DNA of 64,000 nt. Source: Diphasiastrum complanatum (Eukaryota; Streptophyta; Lycopodiopsida; Lycopodiales; Lycopodiaceae). The position numbers and the translations under genes are program-made. Positions 42,136 to 53,002 of the stretch are shown piece after piece. The notes under the pieces are model-generated. The model ran no database searches. It had not been told where the DNA came from and saw only the letters and a list, made by a program, of their open reading frames with translations. The number at the start of each line of letters is the position of its first letter. Position 1 is the stretch's first letter. The DNA lies in assembly GCA_029204225.1 (NCBI GenBank), contig CM055100.1, positions 28,224,649-28,288,648 on the forward strand, written 5' to 3'.

Positions 42136-42618
42136 TTGTTCAAAACTGCTTCTGAAGTCAACCGGACCGAGTCCTTCTATCCATTATTGACCGAGTGTTT
42201 CAATCCGCTCTCGTCCGAGCTATTCAATTCTATTTGGACCGAGTCATTATGTTCACATCTGGACCGAGTCGATCTCAGTTACTTCTCGACCAAGTCATCG
42301 TGTCAAGTCTCAACCGAGTCCTTGACTCAGATCTCAACTGAGCCCTTAACTCAGATCTCAAACGAGCCATTGAGTCACATCTCAACCGAGTACATGAGTC
42401 ACATCTGGACCGATCCGAGTTTGTCGAGCCTAGTCCGTCAGTCTAGTCTCGACCTCGAGCCGAGTTCCACCAGAACCTTGTTACAAATCTCGACCGAGCC
42501 GAGTCCTCACAAACAGACCAATATGTCTACACATAATTCTTCTGGTTCTGATAACCCTGATGCAGATAAGATAGAAATAAGTCTTGACAGACCAGATATT
42601 GCTAAAATGACCACCTAG
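42136..42618 (+). pseudogene. ORF made of 8-residue repeats from a 24-bp minisatellite
   Basis: 160 codons, of which about residues 55-95 are tandem 8-residue units of the type T-Q-I-S-T-E-P-L / S-H-I-S-T-E-Y-M, produced by a 24-base DNA repeat ATCTCAACCGAG... The period is a multiple of three, unlike the related 25-base array at 7.3 kb. The frame ends M-S-T-H-N-S-S-G-S-D-N-P-D and a stop. It could be coding or a repeat that happens to stay open. It lies directly upstream of the degenerate ORF at 42671. Confidence 0.4.
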
Positions 42619-42670
42619 TACCATCAAGCACATCAGTTCCTATTGACCCTGATCAACTTCCAAATCCCTG

Positions 42671-43261
42671 CTTTGTCTGGATATCAAAGTCTATGCGTCC
42701 TACAACCCAACAGACAGATCTTTCCATTTCATCTTACCTCTAAACAAGAACCACTTTTATAACATCTCTCTCTTTGGAGCTGACATCCATACTTTCCGCT
42801 TCCCTTGAGGACCGAATGCAGTCACCAGAACGCTCCAGAAGATCGAATCCACTACTTACTTCAAATATATTGATCTTTCAGCGGAGACGTGGAAGAACAA
42901 TGATGGATATCGGGTCAACGCCATCAATGATAAACCTCTAGCTATTGTCTATGCTTATCTAATGAAATACACACAACACTATAGGTCGAAGATCCTCTGT
43001 ATACCAATGTCCTTATTCCAGATGATGGCAGATTCAAGACTGCATGGCCAGAACTTGTATGACTAGGCCCAGTTTGCATCGAACTACCTCCATGAATGTA
43101 TCAAGAACAAGCAGCCCTCCACCTTACTGGTGGGCTACCTAGTGACGGATGTTACACTGCAGCAGGTGAGCAACAGACGAAGCTGCGATATCCCAGCTCC
43201 ATCAAAGAAAACCAAGCACCTAGATCCTATTAAGATAAATCCCAACATAGGCCTCCAGTAA
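42671..43261 (+). pseudogene. Degenerate ORF, possible N-terminal domain of the extra coiled-coil protein
   Basis: 197 codons in one frame with only two stops (TGA 42806, TAG 43064) and protein-like composition: aromatic/hydrophobic core L-N-K-N-H-F-Y-N-I-S-L-F, then I-D-L-S-A-E-T-W-K-N-N-D-G-Y-R-V-N-A-I and L-V-G-Y-L-V-T-D-V. The I-D-L...N-D-G-Y-x-V-x-A-I-x-D pattern also occurs at about 61195-61250 in the extra ORF of the gypsy element at the right end. No known domain recognised. Confidence 0.45.
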
Positions 43262-44643
43262 TAAGATGACCACCAAATGATGGCCCGACTCTATTATAGA
43301 GCGGCGTTCATGTCGTCTCACTATGTCATGATGGTGTTGTTACTTAGTTTCTTGTTTTCTTGTTTACCTTAGATTAATTTGAGATTCTTGAACGGTGTCC
43401 CAGTCGTTTTACAATAGATAGAAGTAGAATTGTATGGAGTTCATATGAGTTGCATGCTGATCTTTAGATGGCCATTTTTGGCTTGCAAGTTCCTTGATTT
43501 TGTGAGTGCTTCTGAAGTGAACGAGACTAGAGAATCCATTGACAGACTGGATTTAAAACCTATACTGCAATGCGAATCAGATCTTTTTGCCCAAATGGGC
43601 AATGTGCTAAGAAGATAATTTTGCAGGGCTGGTAGACCATGAGATCAGTACGCTTGAGGTTAGAGTCATTACATCTAGCCTTTTGTTGCCAGAGATGGGA
43701 TTGGCTGCAGTGGAGATCTCGTCCCCAAAAAGATAGTGAGTAAATTGGTGTAATGTCATCTTTATAAATAGATTTATTTTAGTTGAAGTTAAATGATGGG
43801 TGTCACAGTGAATTGCCTTGTTGCATTGCAAGTATGGCCAATGTGATGGTTGGGGACATGCATCGCTATGACAACGTTTTAGTTCATGAGCAAAGGCGAA
43901 AGAAATGTCTTTGTGTTGATGACAAGGCTATTATGGACTCTGAAGAGTAGTATATGCTTAGATATATTATCTAGCATTAATAACGTCTACAAATGAGCTT
44001 TGTTAATCACAAAAGGTAGTGTTTTTATTTGCTTAATTGCGTATATGTATCACTTTTTCAAGTGTTTTTCTTATTTTATGCACATCCCTTGTCTTGTGAC
44101 TAATGACTGGTTTCTCAAGTTTGGAATATGCATATAATCTAGGCAAAGCAACTCACAAATGCAAAAATCAAGTTATTGCATTTTTAGCTTTCACCAATGT
44201 GAGGATTTTTTGCCTTGCCTTGCAAGTTTGCCTCTAAGATAAGTATAGATGTTCAATTTGGTTTGGTCCTTAGTCAATTCAAAGTATCTCTACAATAATA
44301 GACATACAACTTCGATGTAAGGCAGCTATGTAGATTATAGTCTAGCATTACACATTTTGTCTGATTGCATACCAACCTAATAAAATGGAAAGTTTTACCT
44401 TTTAAATTATATCTCAAGTAGATCAAAAGGGAAGTAGTATTTCATTGTCTCCATTTGACGAGAGGGTGGTTCAACAGCAAGTTTTTCACGCGTGTGGAAG
44501 TCAAGAAGTCAATGTTTGCTTGATGGGTTACATAAAAACATATTTATTGAAGCAACATATAGTGGCCATCGATATTTGTATCATGCATTTTTATGTCATG
44601 TTAGAGAAACAAGTATTGATGTTCATTGTTGCACAATGTCAAG
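43262..44643. other. Stretch without a supported gene
   Basis: AT-rich. An open stretch before the LTR at 44649 (about 44520-44648) looks weakly protein-like (K-N-I-F-I-E-A-T-Y-S-G-H) but is cut by the copia insertion, and no sequence right of the element clearly continues it. Confidence 0.4.
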
Positions 44644-44648
44644 GAACC

Positions 44649-45773
44649 TGTTGGATTTATCTCCTCTACTCTCCCAAATCCTATTTTAATCTGCCTCCAT
44701 TCATGCTGCATTATTACTCATGTTGTCGCACAGTTTGCATATTTACATGTAAAATAAGACAGGCGAAAAATGCAACTGTCTGCATAAATACAAGTAAATT
44801 TTCATAGGCGAAAAAAGTGACACTGTGTTTTCACACGTGATTTGTGACAAGCGAGAAAGACGACACTGCCCTACAAATGCCGAAGGTGCCCTAATGGAAA
44901 AGCGAAGGTATCTTGTACATCAAATTTTAAGGCATTTGTTAGAGTGTCGCATTTTTCGCATCTTCACAAACGTTCATTTCCGCGAAGACTGATGTCGCGG
45001 CCTTCTCACGCTCATCCCATGCATTGTGCAATCAGATTTGACAACGACAACTGCCGCCCACGATCTCTCACAAACAGCACATCCACTTTGTACCTTCTTC
45101 ATCTGCACACTTGTAACATTATGTATATATTGGATACCATCTGCATATTCATTGAGAGTGTGTGAAAAATAATAGCATCAGAAGCTTATCATAGATAGAC
45201 GAAGTAGATGCTTTCGCGCATCGATTCTTTGTATTGTCAGTAATAGATTTATTCCTTTTTCAGATTAGATTAGCTTTGTGAAGCACGCGGTTTCGTCCGC
45301 TATTGTCTTGTGCTCACCAACATTATTGACCTGTATATTTTGCTATACTTAGTCTGATTACAGCTCTGTTTGTTCTGCTTTCAGATTTGTGTCAATATTG
45401 CTATGCTTTTCTACATTTCGTCTGACTCTCTTATAGCTTAATCTGGTAGTTTGTTCTTCACAAATTATTATTAGTCTAGTTGCTCACGACTAATATTTAG
45501 TCTTGCCTTTCGCGACTAATTCGTGACTGACAATTAGTCTAGCTGTTCACGACAAATTATTATTCTGATGTCTTCATGCTTAATGTTTGACTGCGTAATC
45601 GAATTGAACATGATTTCTATCACTAATGTGCATAGTCATGTTTAGGGAAAGAGTGAGATAGCCTATTCCGCTGTGCATGAACACTTTTCGTTCGAGTTCG
45701 TTTCTTTTTTTGAGTTTCGAGCTCGTTTATTTTCGTGTTCGTTTTCTCTCTCACTTACCCTCTTTCCCCAACA
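44649..45773 (+). repeat. 5' LTR of copia element B
   Basis: 1125 bases, TGTTGGATTT...CCCCAACA. It contains TTCACACGTGATTTG near 44829, TGTATATATTGG near 45122 as a likely TATA region, repeated (ATTAGTCTAG..CACGACTAAT)-type segments at 45470-45555 and a T/C-rich tail. Confidence 0.92.
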
Positions 45774-45785
45774 TGGTATCAGAGC
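45774..45785 (+). promoter_or_regulatory. Primer-binding site of copia B
   Basis: TGGTATCAGAGC immediately after the LTR end ...CCCCAACA; an exact plant copia initiator tRNA-Met site. Confidence 0.93.
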
Positions 45786-45947
45786 TATTTTCTGTAGCCT
45801 GATAAGCTTCCATAGTAACAAGACTCTACTAGCCGATAGAGTAACTGTCTTCTTGTTTTATATTTCGCACCAGATTTTCATACTTGAGTCACTGATAGTT
45901 ATTTCTATCACCTAGACTTATCTTCCACATGGAAGGCCAGTCCTATC

Positions 45948-46900
45948 ATGGACAAGCTTGATGGAGCCAATTACCATCTATGAAACTTTAAGATGAAAAC
46001 AGTGCTAATGGCTAAAAAATTGTATGTCGTTGTTACAGGTGCAGAAGGGAAACCCGAAGCAGACGACGCAACAATCGCCAGATAGAAGCTGAAGGATGGA
46101 AAGGCTTTCACGCTAATCATCCTCAACGTTTTGGATACTCAGATCGGCCATGTATCCAAGGCCCAGACATCCAAAGAAGTCTTGGACATCTTGAGCACAA
46201 TATACGAAGTGCGAGATATAGCTTCCAAGCTACATCTTAGGAATAAATTTTATTTTCTCAAGATGGCGAATGGTGATTCCCTGTAGAATCACATCAACCA
46301 ATTCAAGAACCTACTGAAGCAAATGGCCACTGTCAGATATGTCATAGATGATCGAGACGCAGTGATGCAACTGCTTACAAGCTTGCCAAACTCATATGAC
46401 AGCTGGGTGATGATCATCACGACACATCCGAAACTGACTCTTTCAAGAGTCATTACAATGTTGTTGTAGAAAGACATGCGGAGGAATGAAGCCTCTAGTT
46501 CCTCAGCTGATTCTCATGCTTTGTACACTAACAAGAGCATGACTAAGCAGAAGAAGAAGAAGAGCCTAAAGCAATCAAAGCAAGACCAGAAACCAGCACA
46601 GCATAAAGAACAGTCGAATCCGCAAACGAAGAATAAGTTGTTCTGCAGATACTACAAGCGAAACAACCACGAAATTCAAGACTGTCGGACACTGCAAGCA
46701 AAGAACAACAGCAAGGGGCAATCAAATCAAGTGGCAAATGCAGCTACAGAAGCTCCACAACCCATTCAAGAAGCGGATCATGATGCCTTCATGACCAACC
46801 ATCAAGGAGCATCCAACGATAGTTCTTGGTTCTTGGATTCCGGTGCCACTTAGCATATGACCAGTCTCATTGGCTATTTCGAGTCCTATACACCCTACGG
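45948..46900 (+). pseudogene. Copia B gag and protease start
   Basis: One frame from ATG at 45948 with about five point stops but no frameshift. UBN2-type gag core, then Lys/Gln-rich nucleocapsid with C-R-Y-Y-K-R-N-N-H-E-I-Q-D-C, in which the second Cys of the CX2C is Tyr, disabling the zinc knuckle. The protease signature W-F-L-D-S-G-A-T followed by a stop and H-M-T is at about 46830-46862. Homology ends near 46960. Confidence 0.85.
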
Positions 46901-47279
46901 TACCAATTAATAAGTTCACCTTGGCGATAATTGTAGGCTCAAAGATCTCGCATAGTAGTAGCCATCCCGCCTGTCAACAAGGATTAGAACACTGGATAGG
47001 TACCTAACTATGAATAGATGCTACTTTTAGTTAGTTCCCTACTTTTTCCCTAACTCTGCCACCATTAACACTACACACCCCTAACTCTACCTCCCTAAAC
47101 TACCTTCATCATGATTTTGGTGCAAGAGAAGAGAAGAATATAAGAGATTGAGAGGAGAAGAGAGAAAGAGAGAGATAGAGAGTGAGAGTGAGAGTGGGAG
47201 TGGAGGTTAGCTCTATTGGATTTACTCCTTCTACTCTCCTAAATCCCAATTTTAATCTACCTCCATTCATGCTACACAT

Positions 47280-47303
47280 CTTTTGGCACTATTGCCAGGG
47301 ATG
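47280..47303 (+). promoter_or_regulatory. Degenerate tRNA-Asp-type primer site
   Basis: TTTTGGCACTATTGCCAGGGATGG resembles the TTTGGCGCCGTTGCCGGGGA site of plant Tat/Athila gypsy elements with four changes. It stands directly after a segment ending TACACA, which could be an LTR end. Confidence 0.6.
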
Positions 47304-47559
47304 GTAAGTGCCAATTGGAAATTGAAAAAATATCTTGAAACAAGGTGACAATCTATTGAAGATGAATGCCAACTGTAGGAAGTAGTTCAAGCAGTTCAAG
47401 AGCTGAGCATTTGGAAAGGTATCGAAAGCTTCGTGAATTTTTTTTCAAAAGTCTTCAGCAAGCTTTTCAGCGCAACTCATCCCCTTTTGCTACTTATCGG
47501 GAAGAGAAATAATATTTTGATAACCTTCTTGACAAACCTGAAAATTTTTCAGATCCTAA

Positions 47560-48435
47560 TCCAGAACTTGTTCCAGATTCTGTTCAAGATCCTGATCCAG
47601 AAACATATCCAGAATCTGATCCTGAACCTGAACCAAATATGGAAGGTCCACAAACAAGATTTACATCTATATCCAAGATAAAGTATGATTATTTTAAAGG
47701 TACGTCGTCAGATGATACAGATAGTTACCCATCATAATTTGAATCTATTGCCATATCAAACAATGAAGAAACTATTGTGGAAGCAAGTGCAGATATGGTA
47801 TAGCCAGATGGACAGAACTGATATCAACATCTGGGACTAGCTTAAGGATGCATTTCTCAAGCAGTTTTGAGAAATTGGATATTCAACATGGGTGCTTGCC
47901 TGACTAAATTCTGTGCGGAAGAAATAAAAGGAGTCTCTGCGCAGATATACCCGCAAAGCTCGGAATCTTAATGGCAAGCTAGTTGGAGAGTATCCTGTTG
48001 CAATTCAAATTGAATGGTATTTGATAGGCCTACCTTTGAAGATGGACCGATATTGTCGACAAGGACTTTGTTCGATGTCATCGAGTTTGCGGACTGAAGA
48101 TTCATCGAGTGAAGATAGTGATTCATCTTCCGACTCTGACTCTAGTTCTGAATCTTCTTCCTCCAGTTATGACTCTTCTTCCTCCAGTTATGACTCTTCC
48201 AAAGATGCAAATATTATTAAACGTGAGAGAATTAAGAAGAAGTCGAAGAGACTTGATCATGTTTAGAAAACTGATAAGAACATGAAGAAAGAAATTGCAA
48301 ATCTTACTTCTCGAATGCACAATCTTCAAGTGCAAATTTTTGAAGTAAAGGAAAAGAGAAGAAAGCTGTCGAAGATGAATCCCAGCTTATGTGCACAAGA
48401 TGCAACACTTCAGGACATTCATTGTCCACATAATC
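47560..48435 (+). pseudogene. Gypsy-type gag with acidic-serine tract and damaged zinc knuckle
   Basis: Asp/Pro repeat region (D-P-x-P-E, 47560-47650), then a retrotransposon gag core readable near 47900-48060 (R-R-Y-T-R-K-A-R-N-L-N, then W-Y-L-I-G-L-P), an Asp/Ser/Glu tract at 48080-48205, a basic stretch and coiled coil (I-A-N-L-T-S-R-M-H-N-L-Q), and near 48390 C-T-R-C-N-T-S-G-H-S-L-S-T with the last Cys of the CX2CX4HX4C knuckle lost to a stop. Several frameshifts. Lineage fits Tat/Athila gypsy. Confidence 0.7.
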
Positions 48436-50389
48436 GGCCTCTGCAGATGATCGAATGGATGATGTACAACAGCGGTAGTATGGTCTTGAGACACGATTAC
48501 CACTGCTCAATGTACATTTTGCCAATGAAGCATCGTTGTTGGCATTGGTAGGAACACTTGTCTTCTACATTGGTTTGCACATAGATTTTGCCTTTGATGT
48601 GACTTGAGAGCCCTTCACTGGTACAAGCTGCCACTTTCTTGATGATTTGATGGCCATGGTGAGGCAATTGGAAAAGCATGGATATTGTAGCGCTTACGTA
48701 AAACCAACTGCTTATTGATGATGGCGGTGGTGGTGTTGTCACGAATATTCCATCTTGTTGGGAAGATGGATCTTTTGCTGGATCACGAATGCAGTGCTAT
48801 AATGTGTTCCATTCGTTTTGAAATAAAACATTGTTGATGAAGCACATGGACTACTTCTTTTCCTGGTTGAGTGTTGTTGTAGTCATTTGTGTAAGTTGTT
48901 GAAGTGGATACAAATGACAATCCTTGTAATACTACAATTGTAGAGGTTGGAATAGAATTGTTGATGAAATATCACTACAGTTTTGCTGCAAAAGAAAACC
49001 CACCAAACCATACGACAATAGAACAAACAAACAAGCAGCAACAAACGACATAGTTGACAGGACAAAACTTGAAATAAGAGAAAAAATGAAAATTTGTAGC
49101 AGATAACTCTATAGAAGGATTTGCATGACACTCTTAGACCAAACCCTTGCAATCCAGTATTGAACTTGGCACAAGGCCATAGCTACACTGTTACGAAAGA
49201 AAAACAAGTGATAACATATAGCATTTATGTAGCATGTAATAAGACAATTATGTCTTAGATTACTTTCACTCAGATAAAACATACGGGTTATCATATAGAC
49301 ACAAAACTCATGATTCATCAGGCGGTAGCTCAAAACTTGGCTCCAGGGTATGATATCAATTGCTTGGTCATAGAGACGTAATGAAGACACAGATATGAGG
49401 TGGTACATTCTCGGTCTTATCTATGAATGATGTTTGAGATAGACCTTACGTGATTGCTAGATATGATGTAACTATATTTGGATCAGAAGCAACTATGTAT
49501 CCGTGGATGACAAAAGATTCAGTAAGACTAGACGAGCCTAGACACATCTAATACTACCAATTTTAGTAAGGTGCAAATGGATCAACTTGATGAGCAGGCA
49601 CAATGGTATCTTCTATATAGGACATTGCTGGGTCTATGTAGTCGGAATCAACTTGTGTGATAGACGATGTAGCAATATGTTGACTCTCTACAAAAGATTG
49701 TTGTGTTGGATGGGGAGCGATCGGTCGTGGATAAGAAGACTCTGGTTGAGAGCTGAAAAGTGGTGTAGGATGGTTCATAGAACCAGAGGATCAAGGTTGA
49801 TGAAAAATTGGGCCTATTGGCCTTGGTTGGCCTAGGTTGATGAGGAGCTGAGGCCGTCGTGAGTGCAATCCACATGGCTATGTATTAGATATCATTCCTT
49901 TGCATCACCAAGTAGGATTGTGGGGAATAGTCTGAGCTTTTCAGCTTCAAAACTATCGTCGTAGAATGTACAAGTGTTCTTGAAGTCTTGAAGAAATAGT
50001 ACGGGTATTCCCCATCATATTTGGTGCATCAATCCGTGAAATTCTCCCTTCCACTTTGGGAGGAGGCTGACCTGACTTCCCACTCATGGTGCTCTAGTAG
50101 AAAATCAATACTTAGGTGATGGATGGTGGATGATGAGTGTGATAACCTATCCTTGCTTATCTATGGCTCCCTACCACATTATATCCAAGGCAATCCCTAT
50201 TGAATATACCTAAGGCTTCTCCCAACTAGACAAGATAGGAATAGGTGACCAAGATGTTGATGGTAATGGTGAATATGTATAGGCCTAAGTATAAAGATAT
50301 CTCACTGGTTCACTTTTGGCAGTGACAGATCTCATTTTCACACTTGGATTGATGATGCTAAGTTTCCAAGTTTTGATCTTTCGAGATGT

Positions 50390-50692
50390 ATGCTAGCGCA
50401 TGCATCGCTACCCAATAGGTTCTGGGCCAAAGCTATTTCCACTACAGCTTACTTCCAGAATAGATGTTCGACCAAGGCCCTCTCAAGCAAAGCACCCCAT
50501 GAGGTGTGGACAAGCTCTAAGCCTTCTGTGAAGAACTTAAGAGTGTTCGGATGCGTTGCCTACGCACAAATCCCGAAAGACACGAGGAAGAAATTGGACT
50601 TCCAAGGTCTCAAGACCATCCTGATTGGATACACTTTACCTCATAACACATACAAGCTATATGATCCCGATAACCAACAAGTCGAGATATAG
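50390..50692 (+). pseudogene. Copia B integrase C-terminus
   Basis: 101 codons with W-A-K-A-I-S-T-T-A-Y-F-Q-N-R, S-K-P-S-V-K-N-L-R-V-F-G-C-V-A-Y and T-Y-K-L-Y-D-P, the zinc-free C-terminal part of copia integrase. About 70 percent alike to element A at 817-1032 by eye. The catalytic core is absent. Confidence 0.85.
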
Positions 50693-51002
50693 TCTTTATC
50701 AAGGATCAGTTTCTCAACATCAAAGGCAAGGATGTTGCTCCAGGAGAACCTTCATCACCTGCCATTGAAACGACAATCCGAACTTCTAGCTCAGGCATGT
50801 CCATTGTCAATCCACTATTTGACAGCGAATCAGATGAAGACGTTGCTGCTACCCAACAACAAGTTCATCAATCAAATCCTCCCAGAAGATCAAGCTGAGT
50901 GTGCACACGGCCCACAAGATATACTCCTAAGTCTGTATGTCTCTTGATACATATTAAAGAAGCCTTTTGTTGAGAAATTTACTGTCAGACATTAATTTGT
51001 AT

Positions 51003-51240
51003 CAATTTTATTCTGTGATAATCAGAGTGTTATCGCCTTATCGGCCAACCCTAGATTTCACTCTAGGAGTAAGCACATTGAAATCAGATATCACTACATT
51101 AGGGGCAAGGTTCTCAACAAGGAGGTAAGCTTAACATACTATAGAACGCAGGACATGGTTGCAAATATATTCACGAAGGCATTAAGTGTTAATGCACACA
51201 ACAAGTTTTGTGCATTGCTTAGTCTGAAGATCAAGACATT
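51003..51240 (+). pseudogene. Copia B RNase H C-terminus
   Basis: F-C-D-N-Q-S-V-I-A-L-S-A-N-P-R-F-H-S-R-S-K readable with one shift, then D-M-V-A-N-I-F-T-K-A-L. It matches element A at 2710-2940. RT and most of RNase H are deleted upstream. Confidence 0.85.
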
Positions 51241-51256
51241 CACATATCCAAATAAA

Positions 51257-51274
51257 GGGGGGGGGGGGGGGGGG
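51257..51274 (+). other. Polypurine tract of 18 consecutive G
   Basis: AATAAA followed by 18 G, directly before the 3' LTR start TGTTGG at 51275. The position fits the plus-strand primer; the pure-G composition is unusual and length-unstable. Confidence 0.88.
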
Positions 51275-52396
51275 TGTTGGATTTATCTCCTCTACTCTCC
51301 CAAATCCTATTTTAATCTGCCTCCATTCATGCTGCATTTTTACTCATGTTGTCACACAATTTGCATATTTACATGTAAAATAAGACAGGTGAAGAATGCG
51401 ACTGTCTGCATAAATACAAGTAAATTTCCACAGGCGAGAAAGGCGAAAAAAGTGACACTGTGTTTTCACACGTGATTTGTGACAGATGAAAAAGGTGACA
51501 CTGCCCTACAAATGCCGAAGGTGCCCTAATGAAAAAGCGAAGGTACCCTGTACATCAAAATTTAAGGCATTGTCATAGTGTCGCATTTTTTGCATCTTCA
51601 CAAATGTTCATTTCCACAAAGGTTGATGTCGCAGCCTTCTCACGCTCATCCCATGCACTGTGCACTCAAATTTGACAACAACAACAGCCACCCACGATCT
51701 CTCACAGACAACACATCCACTTTGTACCTTCTTCATCTGCACACCTGTAACATTATGTATATATTGGATACCATCTGCGTATTCATTGAGAGTGTGTGAA
51801 AAATAATAGCATCAGAAGCTTATCATAGATAGACGAAGTAGATGCTTTCGCGCATCGATTCTTTGTGTTGTCAGTAATAGGTTTATTCCTTTTTCAGATT
51901 AGATTAGCTTTGTGAAGCACGTAGTTTCGTCCGCTATTGTCTTGTGCTCACCAGCATTATTGACTTGTATATTTTGCTATACTTAATCTGATTACAGCAC
52001 TGTTTGTTCTACATTCAGATTTGTGTCAATATTGCTATGCTTTTCTACATTCTGTTTGACTCTCTTGTAGCTTAATCTGGTAGTTTATTCTTCGCGAATT
52101 ATTATTAGTCTAGCTACTTGCGACTAATATTTAGTCTTGTCTTTTGCGACCAATTCGTGATTGACAATTAGTCTAGCTATTCACGACAAATTATCATTCT
52201 GATGTCTTCATGCTTAATGTTTGGCTACGTAATCAGATCGAACGTGATTTCTATCACTAATGTTCTGTTTGAGTCTGATAGGCGTAGTCATGCTTAGGGA
52301 AAGAGTGAGATAGCCTATTCCGCTGCGCACGAACACTTTTCGTTCGAGTTCATTTTATTTTTTTTTTGAGTTTTGAGCTCGTTTCTTTACCCAACA
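51275..52396 (+). repeat. 3' LTR of copia element B
   Basis: 1122 bases matching 44649-45773 throughout, with small indels: a 20-base gain near 52262 and loss of about 30 T/C-rich bases near the end. Ends CCCAACA before GCACC. Confidence 0.92.
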
Positions 52397-53000
52397 GCAC
52401 CTAAGTTCACACAAATATTTGTTTGCACATTGTGGACATGAAATACATGCTACAAATTGCATGACATGTTTCTCATGATACAATTTTGGCATTGCCTTGC
52501 AAAAGGCAATACTATGTGTATAACTTGGTCAATGGAGTCTGTGCACAAGTCAATGTATTAGAATATAAGGGTGGGAGCACACAAGACACTGTTTAAAAGT
52601 TTGTTGTGAGAGCTCCATCCTTTAGATGTGCATTCACATGCAAGTCGTAAACAACAAAAGAAATTATTCTCTTTTAGGTTTCTCACATGAATGACCATGC
52701 AATTTGACAATACTTTATATGGAAGACATATGTAGCAGCATTGTTTGATCCCTTTCTTTTCCTTACATCATAACCAACAACAATAATAAACCAAACGAGT
52801 CAAACTTATGCCATCAAGGTGCAAGTTATGCATATATCTAAATATCATCTCCAAATCGATGGCATGCCACGTGCTATGATTTTGAAAAATGTCTGCACAA
52901 TGAAACTCGCACGACTTGCAAAAAATTTACTCGTAGAATGTCAAAACCCGTAGATTGAGCCGGATTGATTTTTTTGCTTTCAAAAGCAACATGATGTCCA
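52397..53000. other. Stretch without a gene
   Basis: AT-rich, no recognisable coding sequence; probably the continuation of the DNA left of the copia B insertion. Confidence 0.4.
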
Positions 53001-53002
53001 TC

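Larger units (their letters stand above)
46960..50350. other. Foreign DNA replacing the middle of copia B
   Basis: 3.4 kb unrelated to copia pol separates protease from integrase end. It begins with a purine-rich (GAGA) zone at 47130-47210, has an LTR-like 65-base segment at 47213-47278, a tRNA-Asp-like primer site and a gypsy-type gag (47560-48430), then about 1.9 kb with no recognised gene. An open stretch on the minus strand (50088 to about 49563, starting M-S-G-K-S-G-Q-P-P-P-K) is Pro/Ser-rich, with a shift, and unidentified. Confidence 0.55.
44649..52396 (+). mobile_element. Full-length copia element B with 1.1-kb LTRs, internally disrupted
   Basis: 5' LTR 44649-45773, primer site 45774-45785, gag and protease 45948-46900, foreign insert about 46960-50350, integrase end 50390-50692, RNase H 51003-51240, polypurine tract 51257-51274, 3' LTR 51275-52396. 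Flanking pentamers are GAACC and GCACC, a target duplication with one mismatch. RT is missing. The LTRs differ at scattered positions and by a few indels, so the insertion is not recent. Confidence 0.9.
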
